Shown: one piece after another, positions 1 through 8,010 of the stretch
Layout of the letters: each line of letters opens with the position of its first letter
How positions within the stretch are numbered: the first letter of the stretch is position 1
Source of the DNA: Dactylosporangium roseum
Lineage (GTDB): Bacteria; Actinomycetota; Actinomycetes; Mycobacteriales; Micromonosporaceae
Assembly (NCBI RefSeq): GCF_025264685.1
Contig: NZ_CP073721.1
Span: 4,455,001 to 4,519,000 of the forward strand
DNA length: 64,000 bases
Reading direction: 5' to 3'
Notes under the pieces: generated by a model
Told to the model about the DNA's origin: nothing
What the model saw: only the letters and a program-made list of their open reading frames with translations
The model's database searches: none
Translations under genes and position numbers: made by a program

Positions 1-185
1 CTGGCTAGGCTCGCCCCACGTACCCCGCTCGTCGATGCCACCTCGGACAGCGCCCACAACGCATCCGAAAAGTAGGTCCGGACTCCGAAGCGTTCGAGCG
101 GACAGGACAGTCCGGTCGGCTCGACGTCGCGTCGGTGGACGGCGGGATACTCGGCCCGATAGATATGTCCCGCGCCGGCACGTGT
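1..185. other. Left edge of window; possible tail of an upstream gene
   Basis: Frame 1 on the plus strand is open from the window edge to a TAG ending at base 75 and could be the last 24 codons of an upstream gene (ending ...HNASEK). The stretch is too short to recognise a family. Bases 76-185 hold no gene I can support; they lead into the hairpin in front of the GlsB-like gene. This could equally be non-coding sequence. Confidence 0.2.
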
Positions 186-217
186 ACCTTCCCTTCGACC
201 TCAGTCGAAGGGAAGGT
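186..217 (+). promoter_or_regulatory. Perfect 14-bp hairpin overlapping a Shine-Dalgarno-like sequence
   Basis: A 14-bp arm (ACCTTCCCTTCGAC) is followed by the 4-nt loop CTCA and its exact reverse complement. The right arm contains GGGAAGG, which resembles a Shine-Dalgarno sequence and ends about 11 nt before the ATG at 229. The structure is read directly from the sequence. That it hides the ribosome site of the GlsB-like gene is inference; it could instead terminate upstream transcription, although no T-tract follows. Confidence 0.55.
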
Positions 218-228
218 GAGCGCGGGGC

Positions 229-588
229 ATGCACATCAACGACTTCTTGAGCGCGATGCCGATCGGCCTGCTGATCGGTGTGCTCGGGCGGCTCGTCCTC
301 CCGGGCCGCCAGTCGATCGGCGTGTTCGTCACGTTCCTCATCGGCGTCGGCGCGGCGCTGCTCGGCACCCTGGTGGCGGAATTGGTCGACCTCGACGACA
401 CGGCGGTCGTCACGGTGTGGAAGATCCGATGGAGCTGGTGGGAGCTGGGGATCCAGGTGCTGTTCGCGGCGATCGGCATCGGCCTGGCCAACATGCTGAC
501 CTACACGAAGCTGGCCTCGAACGCCGGCCGCCCGCGCCGCCGCCCCGCCCGCAAGCGCCGCACGAAGGCGTCCACCGGCGAGGACTGA
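229..588 (+). CDS. GlsB/YeaQ/YmgE-family (transglycosylase-associated) membrane protein
   Basis: This is a small integral membrane protein of 119 residues. Three hydrophobic segments are visible, at about residues 8-27, 30-52 and 72-92. A basic tail rich in Arg and Lys follows (RPRRRPARKRR). The GLLIGVLGRLVLPGRQ start and the glycine-rich second helix match the Transgly_assoc family, usually 80-110 residues, whose members are often stress-induced and of unknown biochemical role. The gene stands alone before a universal stress protein. The ATG at 229 is preceded by a hairpin that contains its best ribosome-binding sequence. Confidence 0.85.
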   Translation: MHINDFLSAMPIGLLIGVLGRLVLPGRQSIGVFVTFLIGVGAALLGTLVAELVDLDDTAVVTVWKIRWSWWELGIQVLFAAIGIGLANMLTYTKLASNAGRPRRRPARKRRTKASTGED

Positions 589-770
589 CCAGGACGCCGC
601 GGTCTCGCCGTCCGGGTCCGGGTCACGGTGGGTTCGGCGGCGCCGATGTCCGGTGCGAGCAGCGACACCCCGGGCGAGCGTCGAACTCCCCGGCGGGAGG
701 AGTATCCCCCTGTCCAACGCCCGACTCGCGAGGGATGGTGGAAGGCGGGGAGGCGTGGAGGGGGTGCGCC
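589..770. other. Intergenic region upstream of the USP gene
   Basis: No coding sequence can be supported in these 182 bases. The long open frame that begins at base 135 and runs into the USP is a high-GC artefact: its part before 771 does not look like protein. I saw no clear DevR-type box or strong hairpin. Confidence 0.4.
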
Positions 771-1553
771 ATGCAGCTAGCACGGAATCCGATCGTGGTC
801 GGCGTGGACGGGTCGACCGCGAGTCTCGGGGCGGTGCGTTGGGCCGCCGACGAGGCCGCCAGACACGGCTGCACGTTGCGGGTCGTGCACGCGATGAGCT
901 GGGAAGGGCCGGCAGACGGGCAGGGCGTCGTGCTCGACGCCGCGGCGGAGGCCCGCACCTGGCAGCCCGGCATCGAGGTCGAGACGATGACCATCGGCGG
1001 CTCGGCGGCCAGCGTGCTGCAGGACCAGTCGCGAAATGCGTCGCTCATCATCATCGGCGGGCGGGTGCACGAGGGCGGCCTGCTCGACGCGTCGGTGGGG
1101 GCCTACCTGTCGGGGTTCGCCCATTGCCCGGTCCTGGTGGTGAACAACGGCTGGCGATGGGCCGACCCGATGAGCTCCCTCCCGCAGCACGCACCGGTGG
1201 TCGTCGGCGTCGACGGTTCATCGTCGAGCCAGCGGGCCCTCGCGTTCGGCTACGGCGAGGCGGCGGCACGCCACGTGCCGCTCGTCGCCCTGCACGCCGG
1301 GCGGACCCGGCCGCACGAGGCCGTGGCCGCGGAGATGGAGCCGTGGCTGCGCCGCCATCCGGAGGTGGAGACCCGGTTCACCAGCCGGGACGCTCCGGTG
1401 CTCGACGCCTTGACCGAGGCCGCCCGCACGGCGCTGCTCCTGGTCATCGGCGCGCACCGGGTCGGATGGTACGAGCACCCGCACCCGAACCCGGTGACCC
1501 AGCTCATCGTCCACCACGCCGCGTCGCCGGTGCTCGTCACCCGCAGCGTCTGA
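771..1553 (+). CDS. Tandem-domain universal stress protein
   Basis: A cytoplasmic UspA-superfamily protein of 260 residues made of two USP domains. Domain 1 (about residues 6-130) begins IVVGVDGS and ends PVLVVNN. Domain 2 (about residues 145-260) begins VVVGVDGSSSSQRAL and ends SPVLVTRSV. The ATP-binding loop of the family (G-x2-G-x9-G-S/T) is only partly kept in domain 1 and is degenerate in domain 2 (GAHRVGWYEHPHPNP), so nucleotide binding is uncertain. The ATG at 771 is chosen because the family N-terminus starts four residues later. Tandem USPs in actinobacteria are commonly linked to hypoxia or dormancy; that role is inference here. Confidence 0.88.
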   Translation: MQLARNPIVVGVDGSTASLGAVRWAADEAARHGCTLRVVHAMSWEGPADGQGVVLDAAAEARTWQPGIEVETMTIGGSAASVLQDQSRNASLIIIGGRVHEGGLLDASVGAYLSGFAHCPVLVVNNGWRWADPMSSLPQHAPVVVGVDGSSSSQRALAFGYGEAAARHVPLVALHAGRTRPHEAVAAEMEPWLRRHPEVETRFTSRDAPVLDALTEAARTALLLVIGAHRVGWYEHPHPNPVTQLIVHHAASPVLVTRSV

Positions 1554-1570
1554 CCACCGGGCCGCGGGCG

Positions 1571-2821
1571 CTACGAAGCACCGCCCCGCCGCGCGGGCTG
1601 GAACACATCCGCGGCCGCGAGTTCCGTGATCACCGCGTTGAGCTCGTCGACCTGCTCGTCGGTGTTCGCCGCCGTCACCTGCACGCGGAAACCGACCTGG
1701 TCGCGGGGCACACCCGGATACGGGGCCAGGGTGACGAAGAGGCCGCGCGCCCAGAGCAGCTCCGACACCTCGACCAGGTCGCGGTCGACGGCGATCGGCA
1801 GCTCGATGATCGGGGTGTCGTCGGTGTTGGGAGTGAAGACGCCGAGGCCGCGCACGTGGTTGAGCACACGCATCGACATGCGGTAGAGGTCGGCGCGCAG
1901 CTTGTCGCCGCGCTCGGCGTTGACGTCGAAGCCGGCGAGCACCGTCGCCAGCGACGCCGTCGGGGACGGGCCCGAGTAGAGATACGGCGCCGCGGCCACC
2001 TTCAGGCGGTTCTTGAGGACCGTGGGCACCGCCAGGAAGGCGAGCAGCGAGGAGTAGGCCTTGGAGAAGCCGCCGACGAGCACCACGTTGTCGTAGTCCT
2101 CGCCGTGGTGGCGCACGATGCTGTTGCCGAAGCAGCCGTACGGACTGGTCTCGCCGGCACCGCGCTCGCCGATCACGCCGAAGCCGTGGGCGTCGTCGAC
2201 ATACAGCACCGCACCGTGCCGCCGGCACAGCTCCAGGTATCGCGGAAGGTCCGGGATGTTGCCGGTCATGCTGTTGACCCCGTCCGTGCAGACCAGCACG
2301 GGGCCGCGCGCCGACGGCAGGAGGGAGGCCAGCTCGTCGAGGGTGTGGAAGCGCTTGAGCTTCGCGCCCTGCCCGCGGGCGAAGACGCAGCCGTCCCAGA
2401 CCGTCTTGTGGGCACGGCTGTCGACCAGCAGCGTGCCCTGCCGCGCGAGGGCCGGGATCACGGACAGGTGGATCTGCGTGATCGTCGGCAGGACCAGGGC
2501 GTCGGGCGCGCCGAGCAGCGCGGCCAGCCGTTCCTCGATCTCCGGGTAGAGCCGTGGGTTGCCGAGCATCCGCGACCAGCTAGGGTGGGTGCCCCAGCGG
2601 CGCAACTGGTCCTCGACCGTCCCGATGATGTCGGGCTCGAGGTCGAAGCCGAGATAGTTGCACGACGCCCAGTCGGTGAGCCAGTGGTCGCCGACGCGGA
2701 TGCGCCGACCGTCGATCTCGTCGATCACCGCGTCGTAGAACCGGCTGCGGGCGCGGAGATGGGCGATGCCGCGGTAGCGGGGGTCCTCATCGACGGCGGC
2801 GGCGAGGTGCTCGGCTAACAC
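1571..2821 (-). CDS. Alpha-oxoamine synthase-family PLP enzyme (class I/II aminotransferase fold)
   Basis: A 416-residue fold-type I PLP enzyme. Family members condense an amino acid with an acyl-CoA and release CO2, as BioF, KBL, serine palmitoyltransferase and CqsA do. Seen: the CNYLGF motif near the N-terminus, SRAHKTVWDG, the PLP-contacting YVDDAHGFGVIGERG, and a GGFSKAYSS segment that supplies the Schiff-base lysine. No bio, kbl or tdh neighbours exist. The GTG start at 2821 has a strong GGAGGA ribosome site and lies 19 nt after the GGDEF-EAL gene, so the two are probably one operon. The substrate is unknown; a signal or lipid precursor is one possibility (inference). Confidence 0.82.
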   Translation of the reverse strand: MLAEHLAAAVDEDPRYRGIAHLRARSRFYDAVIDEIDGRRIRVGDHWLTDWASCNYLGFDLEPDIIGTVEDQLRRWGTHPSWSRMLGNPRLYPEIEERLAALLGAPDALVLPTITQIHLSVIPALARQGTLLVDSRAHKTVWDGCVFARGQGAKLKRFHTLDELASLLPSARGPVLVCTDGVNSMTGNIPDLPRYLELCRRHGAVLYVDDAHGFGVIGERGAGETSPYGCFGNSIVRHHGEDYDNVVLVGGFSKAYSSLLAFLAVPTVLKNRLKVAAAPYLYSGPSPTASLATVLAGFDVNAERGDKLRADLYRMSMRVLNHVRGLGVFTPNTDDTPIIELPIAVDRDLVEVSELLWARGLFVTLAPYPGVPRDQVGFRVQVTAANTDEQVDELNAVITELAAADVFQPARRGGAS

Positions 2822-2840
2822 AGACGTCCTCCGGGGTGGT

Positions 2841-5800
2841 TCAGGCCGCGGTGCGGCCTCCCCGTTGAACCCCCGACGCGTCCTCCAACAACCATTGACT
2901 CGCGTCGCCGTAGCTCAACGGGCGTGAGAACAGGTATCCCTGCCCGTGATTGCTACCCATCGTAACGAGAAGATCGCGCTCCACCTCCGTCTCGATGCCT
3001 TCGGCCACGACCTCCAGGTTGAGGATCCGCGCGAGCTGGACGATCGTGTCGACGACGGCGTGCTGCTCCGTCGACGATGCAATGGTGTCGATGAAGCTCT
3101 TGTCCAGCTTGAGCACGTCGACGGGGAGCCTGCGCAGGTAGGACAGCGACGAGAAGCCGGTGCCGAAGTCGTCGATGGCGATCCGCACACCGGCCTGGCG
3201 CAGCGCGGCGAGGGCGGCGGCGACCTCGCCGTCGTCGTGCAGCAGCAGGCTTTCGGTCATCTCCAGCAACAGGCAGCCGGGCGGCAGGCCCATCCGGTCG
3301 ATCTCGTCGAGCACCCATTGTGCGAATTCGGGCGTGCGGAACTGCCGCGCCGAGACGTTCACGGAGACATGTGTCTCCGCCTCGGGATACGCGATCCGCC
3401 ACTGCGCGGCGGCCTTCACCGCGTTGCTGAGCACCCAGGCGCCGAGCGGCACGATGAGGCCGCTCTCCTCCGCGACCGAGATGAAGTCGTCCGGCGGGAC
3501 CATGCCGCGGGTGGGGTGGTCCCAGCGCACGAGCGCTTCGAAGCCGTGGGTGCGCCCGTCGGTCAGCGTCACGATCGGCTGGAAGTGCAGCAGGAACGCC
3601 TCGTCGGCGATGGCCCGGTCCAGGTCGGCGCGCAGCCGGTGGCGCTCGACGACGGCGCTGTGCAGCGACGACTCGTACCGCCGCCAGCGGTCCCGGCCGG
3701 CCTCCTTGGCCACGTAGACGGCGAGGTCGGCGTGGCGCAGCAACTCCTGGGCGTCGGCGGCCTCGGCGGTGGTGGCCGCGCCGATGCTCGCGGTGGTGGT
3801 GACCGTACCGTGGTCGAGCTCGAACGGCGCCGTGAAGCTCGCGAGCAGCCGCTCGGCGACCCGTTCCACGTCGGCCGGGCTGCCGGCCCGCCGGACCAGC
3901 GCCGCGAACTCGTCGCCGCCGAGCCGCGCGACGGTGCAGGCCGCGCCGTAGGAGCTGTCGACCGACCGCAACGCCTCGGTGAGCCGCTGTCCGACGGCGA
4001 CGAGCAGCGCGTCGCCCGCGCTGTGGCCCCACGTGTCGTTGACGACCTTGAAGTCGTCGAGCTCCACGATGAGGACGCCGACCGTCGCGCCGGTTTCCGC
4101 GCCGGACCTGACCGCCTCCTGCACGCGGGTCAGGAAGACCTCCCGGTTCGGCAGGCCGGTGAGCGCGTCGAAGGTCGCCCGCTGGTAGAGCTGGGCCTGC
4201 AGGCGGCTCCGCTCGGTCACGTCCCGCAGGGTGACGACCACGCCGCTGACGGTCGGCTCGTCGCCGAGGTCGCGGAAGGTCGCCTCGACGAGCGCCGGCG
4301 TCCCGTCGGGCCCGATGACGGTGAGGTCGTCGCCCAGGCGGCCCGCGTTGCGGGTCCGCACCTCGTGCAGCCGGCGGTCGACGACGCTCGCGCTCCCGGC
4401 GGCGAACACCAGGGGCAGCGGCGTGCCGACCAGGTCCACGGTGCCGAAGAGCGCGTGTGCGGAGGGACTCGCGAACCGCACCCGGTCGTCGGCGCCCACG
4501 ATCAGGATGACGTCGGCGGTGTTGAGCACGAGCGTGCGGAAGTACACCTCGCTGTTGCGCCGCACGATCTCGTCACCGAGCGTGATGCGCTCCAGCGCCA
4601 TCGCGGCCTGGGTGGCGAGGATCTGCGCGGCCTCCTGGAGGCCGACGAGCAGCACCTCGTCCGCGGCGACGAACAGCGCCCGCTCGGCCGCCCGCCCGTC
4701 GGCGAGTTCCAGGGGGCAGCACAGGGTGACCTCGAAGTCGCCGAGCTCGGCGGCGAGCGCCGGCGCCAGCGCGCGGGTGTAGGGCATGGACACCTGGCCG
4801 TCGCCGACCGGGGCGATGACCACGCGGTGGGCACGGCCGGGCGGCAGCAGATCGGCGACCGCGTCCCGCACCGTCCCCACGACGGCGGTCTCGTCGGTCG
4901 CCATCAGCAGTGCCGCGCCGGCGCTGCGCAGCCGCCGCTCCCGCCGCAGCGTGCGCCGCTGGCCGCTGACCGCCCGGCCCAGACGCAGCAGGACCAGCCC
5001 GGACAGCAGGGCGGACACGATCGCGATGACGGCGGCGTCACGGACGGCGCCGGAGCCCATCTCGAGGAACAGCACGGTCGGCGCGACGAACAGCGACAGC
5101 CCGAGCAGCAGCAGGCGGCCGACCCGCTCGTCGTCGGCCCGCACGACCTTCGGCTCGGTCAGCTCCCGCATCGACGGGTGCAGCGCGGCGACGCCCCACA
5201 GCACGTAGAACGCGGCCCATCCGGTCTCGACGGGGCCGCCGGTGGACGAGTCGCCGTTGAGCTGCGCCAGCCCGAACCCGACGTCGGAGGTCAGCAGCCC
5301 GACGCCGCCCGCGGCCAGCAGCGCGACCGCCGGCGTGAGCCGGACCGAGGCGATGAGCCGGGCGCCGACGGCGAGCACGACGACGTCGGCGAGCGGGTAG
5401 GCGATGGAGATGGTCCGGTCCAGCGCGGACAGGTCCGGGTTGTCGACGTAGGGACGGATCAGGAAGATGTACGAGAGGAGGCCGAGCCCCGCGGTCAGCG
5501 TCACCGCGTCGAACAGGCTCGCCGGGTCGCGGCGTACCACCCCCAGCCGATAGAGCCAGACCAGGGCGGCGGCGATCAGCACGTAGACCGTTAGATAGAA
5601 GACGTCCGCGATCGACGGCAAGCCCTGCCGGTCCACCAGCCGCGTCAGCACGTCGGCGGTGACGTCACCGGCGGCGAACGAGCCGACGGCGGCCGCGAGC
5701 AGGAACCACGGCGCCCGGCGGCGGGGCCGGTGCTGGTGCACGCCCACCAGGATCGCCGTGACACTCGCGATCCCGATCGCCGACCACAGCACCAGGTGCA

Positions 5801-5864
5801 GTCCGGGCAGCGCGAAGTTGGCCGTCACGAGGATGGCCATCGCCCCGACGTACCCTTTCAGCAC
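2841..5864 (-). CDS. Membrane-bound PAS-GGDEF-EAL cyclic-di-GMP turnover protein
   Basis: A predicted inner-membrane sensor of about 1007 residues. The N-terminal third carries roughly nine hydrophobic helices. A GAF-like linker and a PAS domain (FRTLVLNTADVILIV onward) follow, then GGDEF and EAL. The cyclase signature GGDEF is intact at residues 649-653. The phosphodiesterase motifs EAL (776-778) and DDFGTG (898 onward) are also intact, so both activities are possible. A leaderless or weak-RBS GTG at 5864 is chosen because the paralogue at 14500 shares the first helix; ATG 5840 and ATG 5969 are alternatives. It is transcribed ahead of the alpha-oxoamine synthase. Confidence 0.9.
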   Translation of the reverse strand: MLKGYVGAMAILVTANFALPGLHLVLWSAIGIASVTAILVGVHQHRPRRRAPWFLLAAAVGSFAAGDVTADVLTRLVDRQGLPSIADVFYLTVYVLIAAALVWLYRLGVVRRDPASLFDAVTLTAGLGLLSYIFLIRPYVDNPDLSALDRTISIAYPLADVVVLAVGARLIASVRLTPAVALLAAGGVGLLTSDVGFGLAQLNGDSSTGGPVETGWAAFYVLWGVAALHPSMRELTEPKVVRADDERVGRLLLLGLSLFVAPTVLFLEMGSGAVRDAAVIAIVSALLSGLVLLRLGRAVSGQRRTLRRERRLRSAGAALLMATDETAVVGTVRDAVADLLPPGRAHRVVIAPVGDGQVSMPYTRALAPALAAELGDFEVTLCCPLELADGRAAERALFVAADEVLLVGLQEAAQILATQAAMALERITLGDEIVRRNSEVYFRTLVLNTADVILIVGADDRVRFASPSAHALFGTVDLVGTPLPLVFAAGSASVVDRRLHEVRTRNAGRLGDDLTVIGPDGTPALVEATFRDLGDEPTVSGVVVTLRDVTERSRLQAQLYQRATFDALTGLPNREVFLTRVQEAVRSGAETGATVGVLIVELDDFKVVNDTWGHSAGDALLVAVGQRLTEALRSVDSSYGAACTVARLGGDEFAALVRRAGSPADVERVAERLLASFTAPFELDHGTVTTTASIGAATTAEAADAQELLRHADLAVYVAKEAGRDRWRRYESSLHSAVVERHRLRADLDRAIADEAFLLHFQPIVTLTDGRTHGFEALVRWDHPTRGMVPPDDFISVAEESGLIVPLGAWVLSNAVKAAAQWRIAYPEAETHVSVNVSARQFRTPEFAQWVLDEIDRMGLPPGCLLLEMTESLLLHDDGEVAAALAALRQAGVRIAIDDFGTGFSSLSYLRRLPVDVLKLDKSFIDTIASSTEQHAVVDTIVQLARILNLEVVAEGIETEVERDLLVTMGSNHGQGYLFSRPLSYGDASQWLLEDASGVQRGGRTAA

Positions 5865-6035
5865 CAGGCAGACGCTACCCAGTTCGTTACCGAATGAGGA
5901 ATACCTGGCAGGCTCGTTCCGAGCCCGCGCACCCAGGCGCTTCACGGGATTTCGCGACTTTTGCCGCATTGGTTGTACTGGCTTGCCTACGGCCCGCAAC
6001 CGATGAGGACACGCTCGGCGACAGGTACCGTCCAT

Positions 6036-6332
6036 TCATTCACGTGTCGCCGAAGGTTTCGGTCCTTCGCCGGCGTCTGCGCAGGTCAACGCAGTGACCA
6101 GGATTGATTCCCCCGCGGCTCGACGGCGTCTCCTGGTGATCCCGGGCGCCGTCACCGGCCGGGTGGCTCCCCGTCCTTCCGCGCTACCAGCGGGCACCAG
6201 GGAGAGGCCCGTGAAGTCGCCCTTGTGCCAGGCGGTGAGAAACGCGGCGAGCCGGTCGTCGACGGACGGCTCACCGCATGCCGCCAGCCCGGAGGCCGCG
6301 ACGAGCAGGAGGACGAGCAGAAGGCGCCGCAC
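6036..6332 (-). pseudogene. Lipoprotein N-terminal remnant of a penicillin-binding protein (NTF2-like domain)
   Basis: The first about 45 residues look like a real lipoprotein start: a hydrophobic signal with lipobox GLAAC, then VDDRLAAFLTAWHKGDFTGL. This matches the NTF2-like (MecA_N) domain that precedes the transpeptidase of actinobacterial class B penicillin-binding proteins. After about residue 47 the similarity stops and the frame becomes Arg-rich, with no transpeptidase motifs anywhere nearby. I read it as the 5' remnant of a deleted gene. A short secreted lipoprotein is an alternative. Confidence 0.5.
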
Positions 6333-6374
6333 GAATCAGACCGCACAGCGCGGGTCAGACAGGGCGCTCGATCC

Positions 6375-6579
6375 CATGATCATGGGAAAGATCCGGCTAT
6401 CGGGGCAGCCACATCTCTCCCATGATCATGGAGTCATGGAGTCGCCCGGCCGGACCGCGCCATCCCGGGGCCAGCGGCGATCATGAGCGACAGACACCAC
6501 CCGCACGACTGTGTGTCACCGTCCCGTAGCGCAATACCGGGGTTGACAGACGACCGCACGGCCGCACTTCGCGGCCTTG
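6375..6579 (+). repeat. Composite hairpin repeat, copy A
   Basis: The hairpin at 6375-6430 has 24-nt arms (CATGATCATGGGAAAGATCC..., near-perfect complement) around the 8-nt loop ATCGGGGC. A tail to about 6579 contains GGCCAGCGGCGATCATGAGC, GTCACCGTCCCGTAGCGC and TTGACAGACGACCGCACGGC, ending CTTCGCGGCCTTG. The same blocks recur at about 23.9, 35.0, 37.7 and 40.0 kb, and the hairpin alone recurs at 50.2 kb. It is non-coding and sits between the PBP remnant and the PemK-like gene. Confidence 0.8.
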
Positions 6580-6622
6580 CCCCTCGGAGCGCGTCCAGAT
6601 CGTCACGGCTATGGTCGTCGGC

Positions 6623-7165
6623 GTGAAACGACTTCTTCAGGCCGTGGCCACACGACTGGGCATACGCGGCACCGCCCCCGCTCAGCGCACACAGCCGGTG
6701 CCCGGTCCGCCGCCGTCGGGCCGCGCGGTCCCGGGAGCGTCGCGGGCAGGCCGGCCCGTGGCGCGGCACAGCACGGCGCCGCCGGACCGGAGGGCGACCG
6801 ACAAGCTGCTGGAGTACTCCCCGCAGGTCGACGGCGACGCGGACCCGGGCGAGATCGTGTGGACCTGGGTGCCGTACGAGGACGATCCCTCCCAGGGCAA
6901 GGACCGTCCGGTGCTCGTCGTGGGGCGCACGGGCAACGACGTGCTCGGCCTGATGCTGTCCAGCCAGAGCGACCGCGACGGCCAGCGGCACTGGTTCGCG
7001 CTCGGCCCCGGCACCTGGGACCGCGAGCAGCGGCCGAGCTGGGTCCGCCTCGACCGGGTGCTGACGGTCGACGCCGACGGCATCCGCCGCGAGGGCGCCG
7101 TCCTCGACGGCAAGCGGTTCGACCTGATCGCCGCGCAGCTCCGCAACGGGTATGGCTGGTCGTGA
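6623..7165 (+). CDS. PemK/MazF-family protein (possible mRNA interferase)
   Basis: A protein of about 180 residues. A Pro/Arg-rich disordered stretch (to about residue 60) is followed by a PemK/MazF-like fold: GEIVWTWVPYEDDPSQGKDRPVLVVGR, then WVRLDRVLTVDADGIRREGAVL. Classical MazF toxins cut RNA and come with an antitoxin gene. No antitoxin is seen on either side, and the protein is longer than the usual 110-120 residues, so a toxin role is uncertain. GTG 6623 sits 7 nt after a TATGGT hexamer, which suggests a leaderless transcript; ATG 6611 is the alternative start. Confidence 0.75.
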   Translation: MKRLLQAVATRLGIRGTAPAQRTQPVPGPPPSGRAVPGASRAGRPVARHSTAPPDRRATDKLLEYSPQVDGDADPGEIVWTWVPYEDDPSQGKDRPVLVVGRTGNDVLGLMLSSQSDRDGQRHWFALGPGTWDREQRPSWVRLDRVLTVDADGIRREGAVLDGKRFDLIAAQLRNGYGWS

Positions 7166-7184
7166 CCATCCGCTGACCGGAGCC

Positions 7185-7261
7185 GCGCCGCTCCGCGCAG
7201 AATCCGGTCGCGGACCAGCGGCCCGGCCCGGTCGTGGCGCCGCTCCGCGCAGAATCCGGTC
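7185..7261. repeat. Pair of 25-bp direct repeats between convergent genes
   Basis: The 25-bp sequence beginning GCGCCGCTCCGCGCAGAATC occurs at 7185-7209 and again at 7237-7261, identical and 52 bp apart start to start. It lies between the 3' ends of the convergent PemK-like gene and the gene at 7290. No terminator T-tract is visible. Origin and function are unknown. Confidence 0.7.
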
Positions 7262-7289
7262 TCGGCCGGCGCCAGGGGCGGCGCGGCGC

Positions 7290-7952
7290 CTACGGCTGGG
7301 CCTGCACCAAGGGCGGCAGCATCGTCGCCAGCTCGGCGCGCACCAGGTCGGCGGCCTCGTCGAAGCCGGCGGCGGCCGACGCTGTGCCGTCCACGCCCAC
7401 GACGGTCCACGTCCCGTCCGCCGCCGACGACAGGATCGTGCGGGTGGGCTGGACGCCCCGGGCGAAGTCGAACGCGCTGGAGGCGTTGAACGTGGCGACC
7501 GCCGGGCGGTGGCGGTGCAGGAACCGGTCCGCGACGGCCAGCAGCGGTTCGCGCACGTCGGCGTCGGCGGCGATCGGCGTGATGTCGTAGCAGCGGTACG
7601 CTCGGCCGCCGACCAGGAAGCGGAACCGGTCCGCGTCGATCAGCAGCGCGCCGTCGGCGTGGTCGTCGGCGGTCAGGCCGACCTGGACGAACGCCCGCGG
7701 CCGGTGCAGGGCGGCGGCGACGGCGGCCACCGCCGGAGCGAGGTCGATCCGGTTGCCCTCGACCGGCGCCGCGAGGTGCCGTAGCAGCAGCGAGCCTATC
7801 CCGGCGCTGAGCACGGCATCGGCGCGGTCGGCCTCGGTCAGGCCGAGCAGCCGGGGTGCCTCCCCCGGCCGGTCCCCGCTGGCCAGCAGGAACGACAGTT
7901 CGGCGGCGGTCATGCTGAACTGATCGGTGGCGGTCCCGTCCATGGTGTCCAT
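7290..7952 (-). CDS. Hypothetical protein, 220 residues
   Basis: I do not recognise this soluble protein. It has no membrane segment or signal peptide. The first half is helical (MTAAELSFLLASGDRPGEAPRLL), the middle is beta-rich (DGALLIDADRFRFLVGGRAYRCYDITPI) and it ends DLVRAELATMLPPL. The alternation resembles the two-half layout of EspG-like chaperones, but no ESX genes are nearby and I do not assign it. Codon use is typical of its neighbours, which supports real coding. It stands between a convergent PemK-like gene and the sigma-factor pair on the same strand. Confidence 0.6.
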   Translation of the reverse strand: MDTMDGTATDQFSMTAAELSFLLASGDRPGEAPRLLGLTEADRADAVLSAGIGSLLLRHLAAPVEGNRIDLAPAVAAVAAALHRPRAFVQVGLTADDHADGALLIDADRFRFLVGGRAYRCYDITPIAADADVREPLLAVADRFLHRHRPAVATFNASSAFDFARGVQPTRTILSSAADGTWTVVGVDGTASAAAGFDEAADLVRAELATMLPPLVQAQP

Positions 7953-8010
7953 CCCGTCGCGCTGTCGTGGTCGAAAGGCTCAACGGCGCGCACGGCGAAG
8001 GGTCACGCCC

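Noticed and set aside
653..2818. A 721-residue plus-strand open frame
   Set aside because: It is the antisense/offset shadow of the USP and alpha-oxoamine synthase genes; Arg/Ala/Gly-rich, with no recognisable domain.
2946..5594. An 882-residue open frame opposite the GGDEF-EAL gene
   Set aside because: It is made of Val/Gly/Asp/Arg/Gln-rich text typical of reverse-frame GC shadow; the opposite strand has clear domains.
6541..6550. TTGACA inside repeat copy A as a promoter -35 for the PemK-like gene
   Set aside because: It is part of the conserved repeat tail (also TTGACG or TCGACG in other copies) and is too far from the TATGGT hexamer used by the gene.
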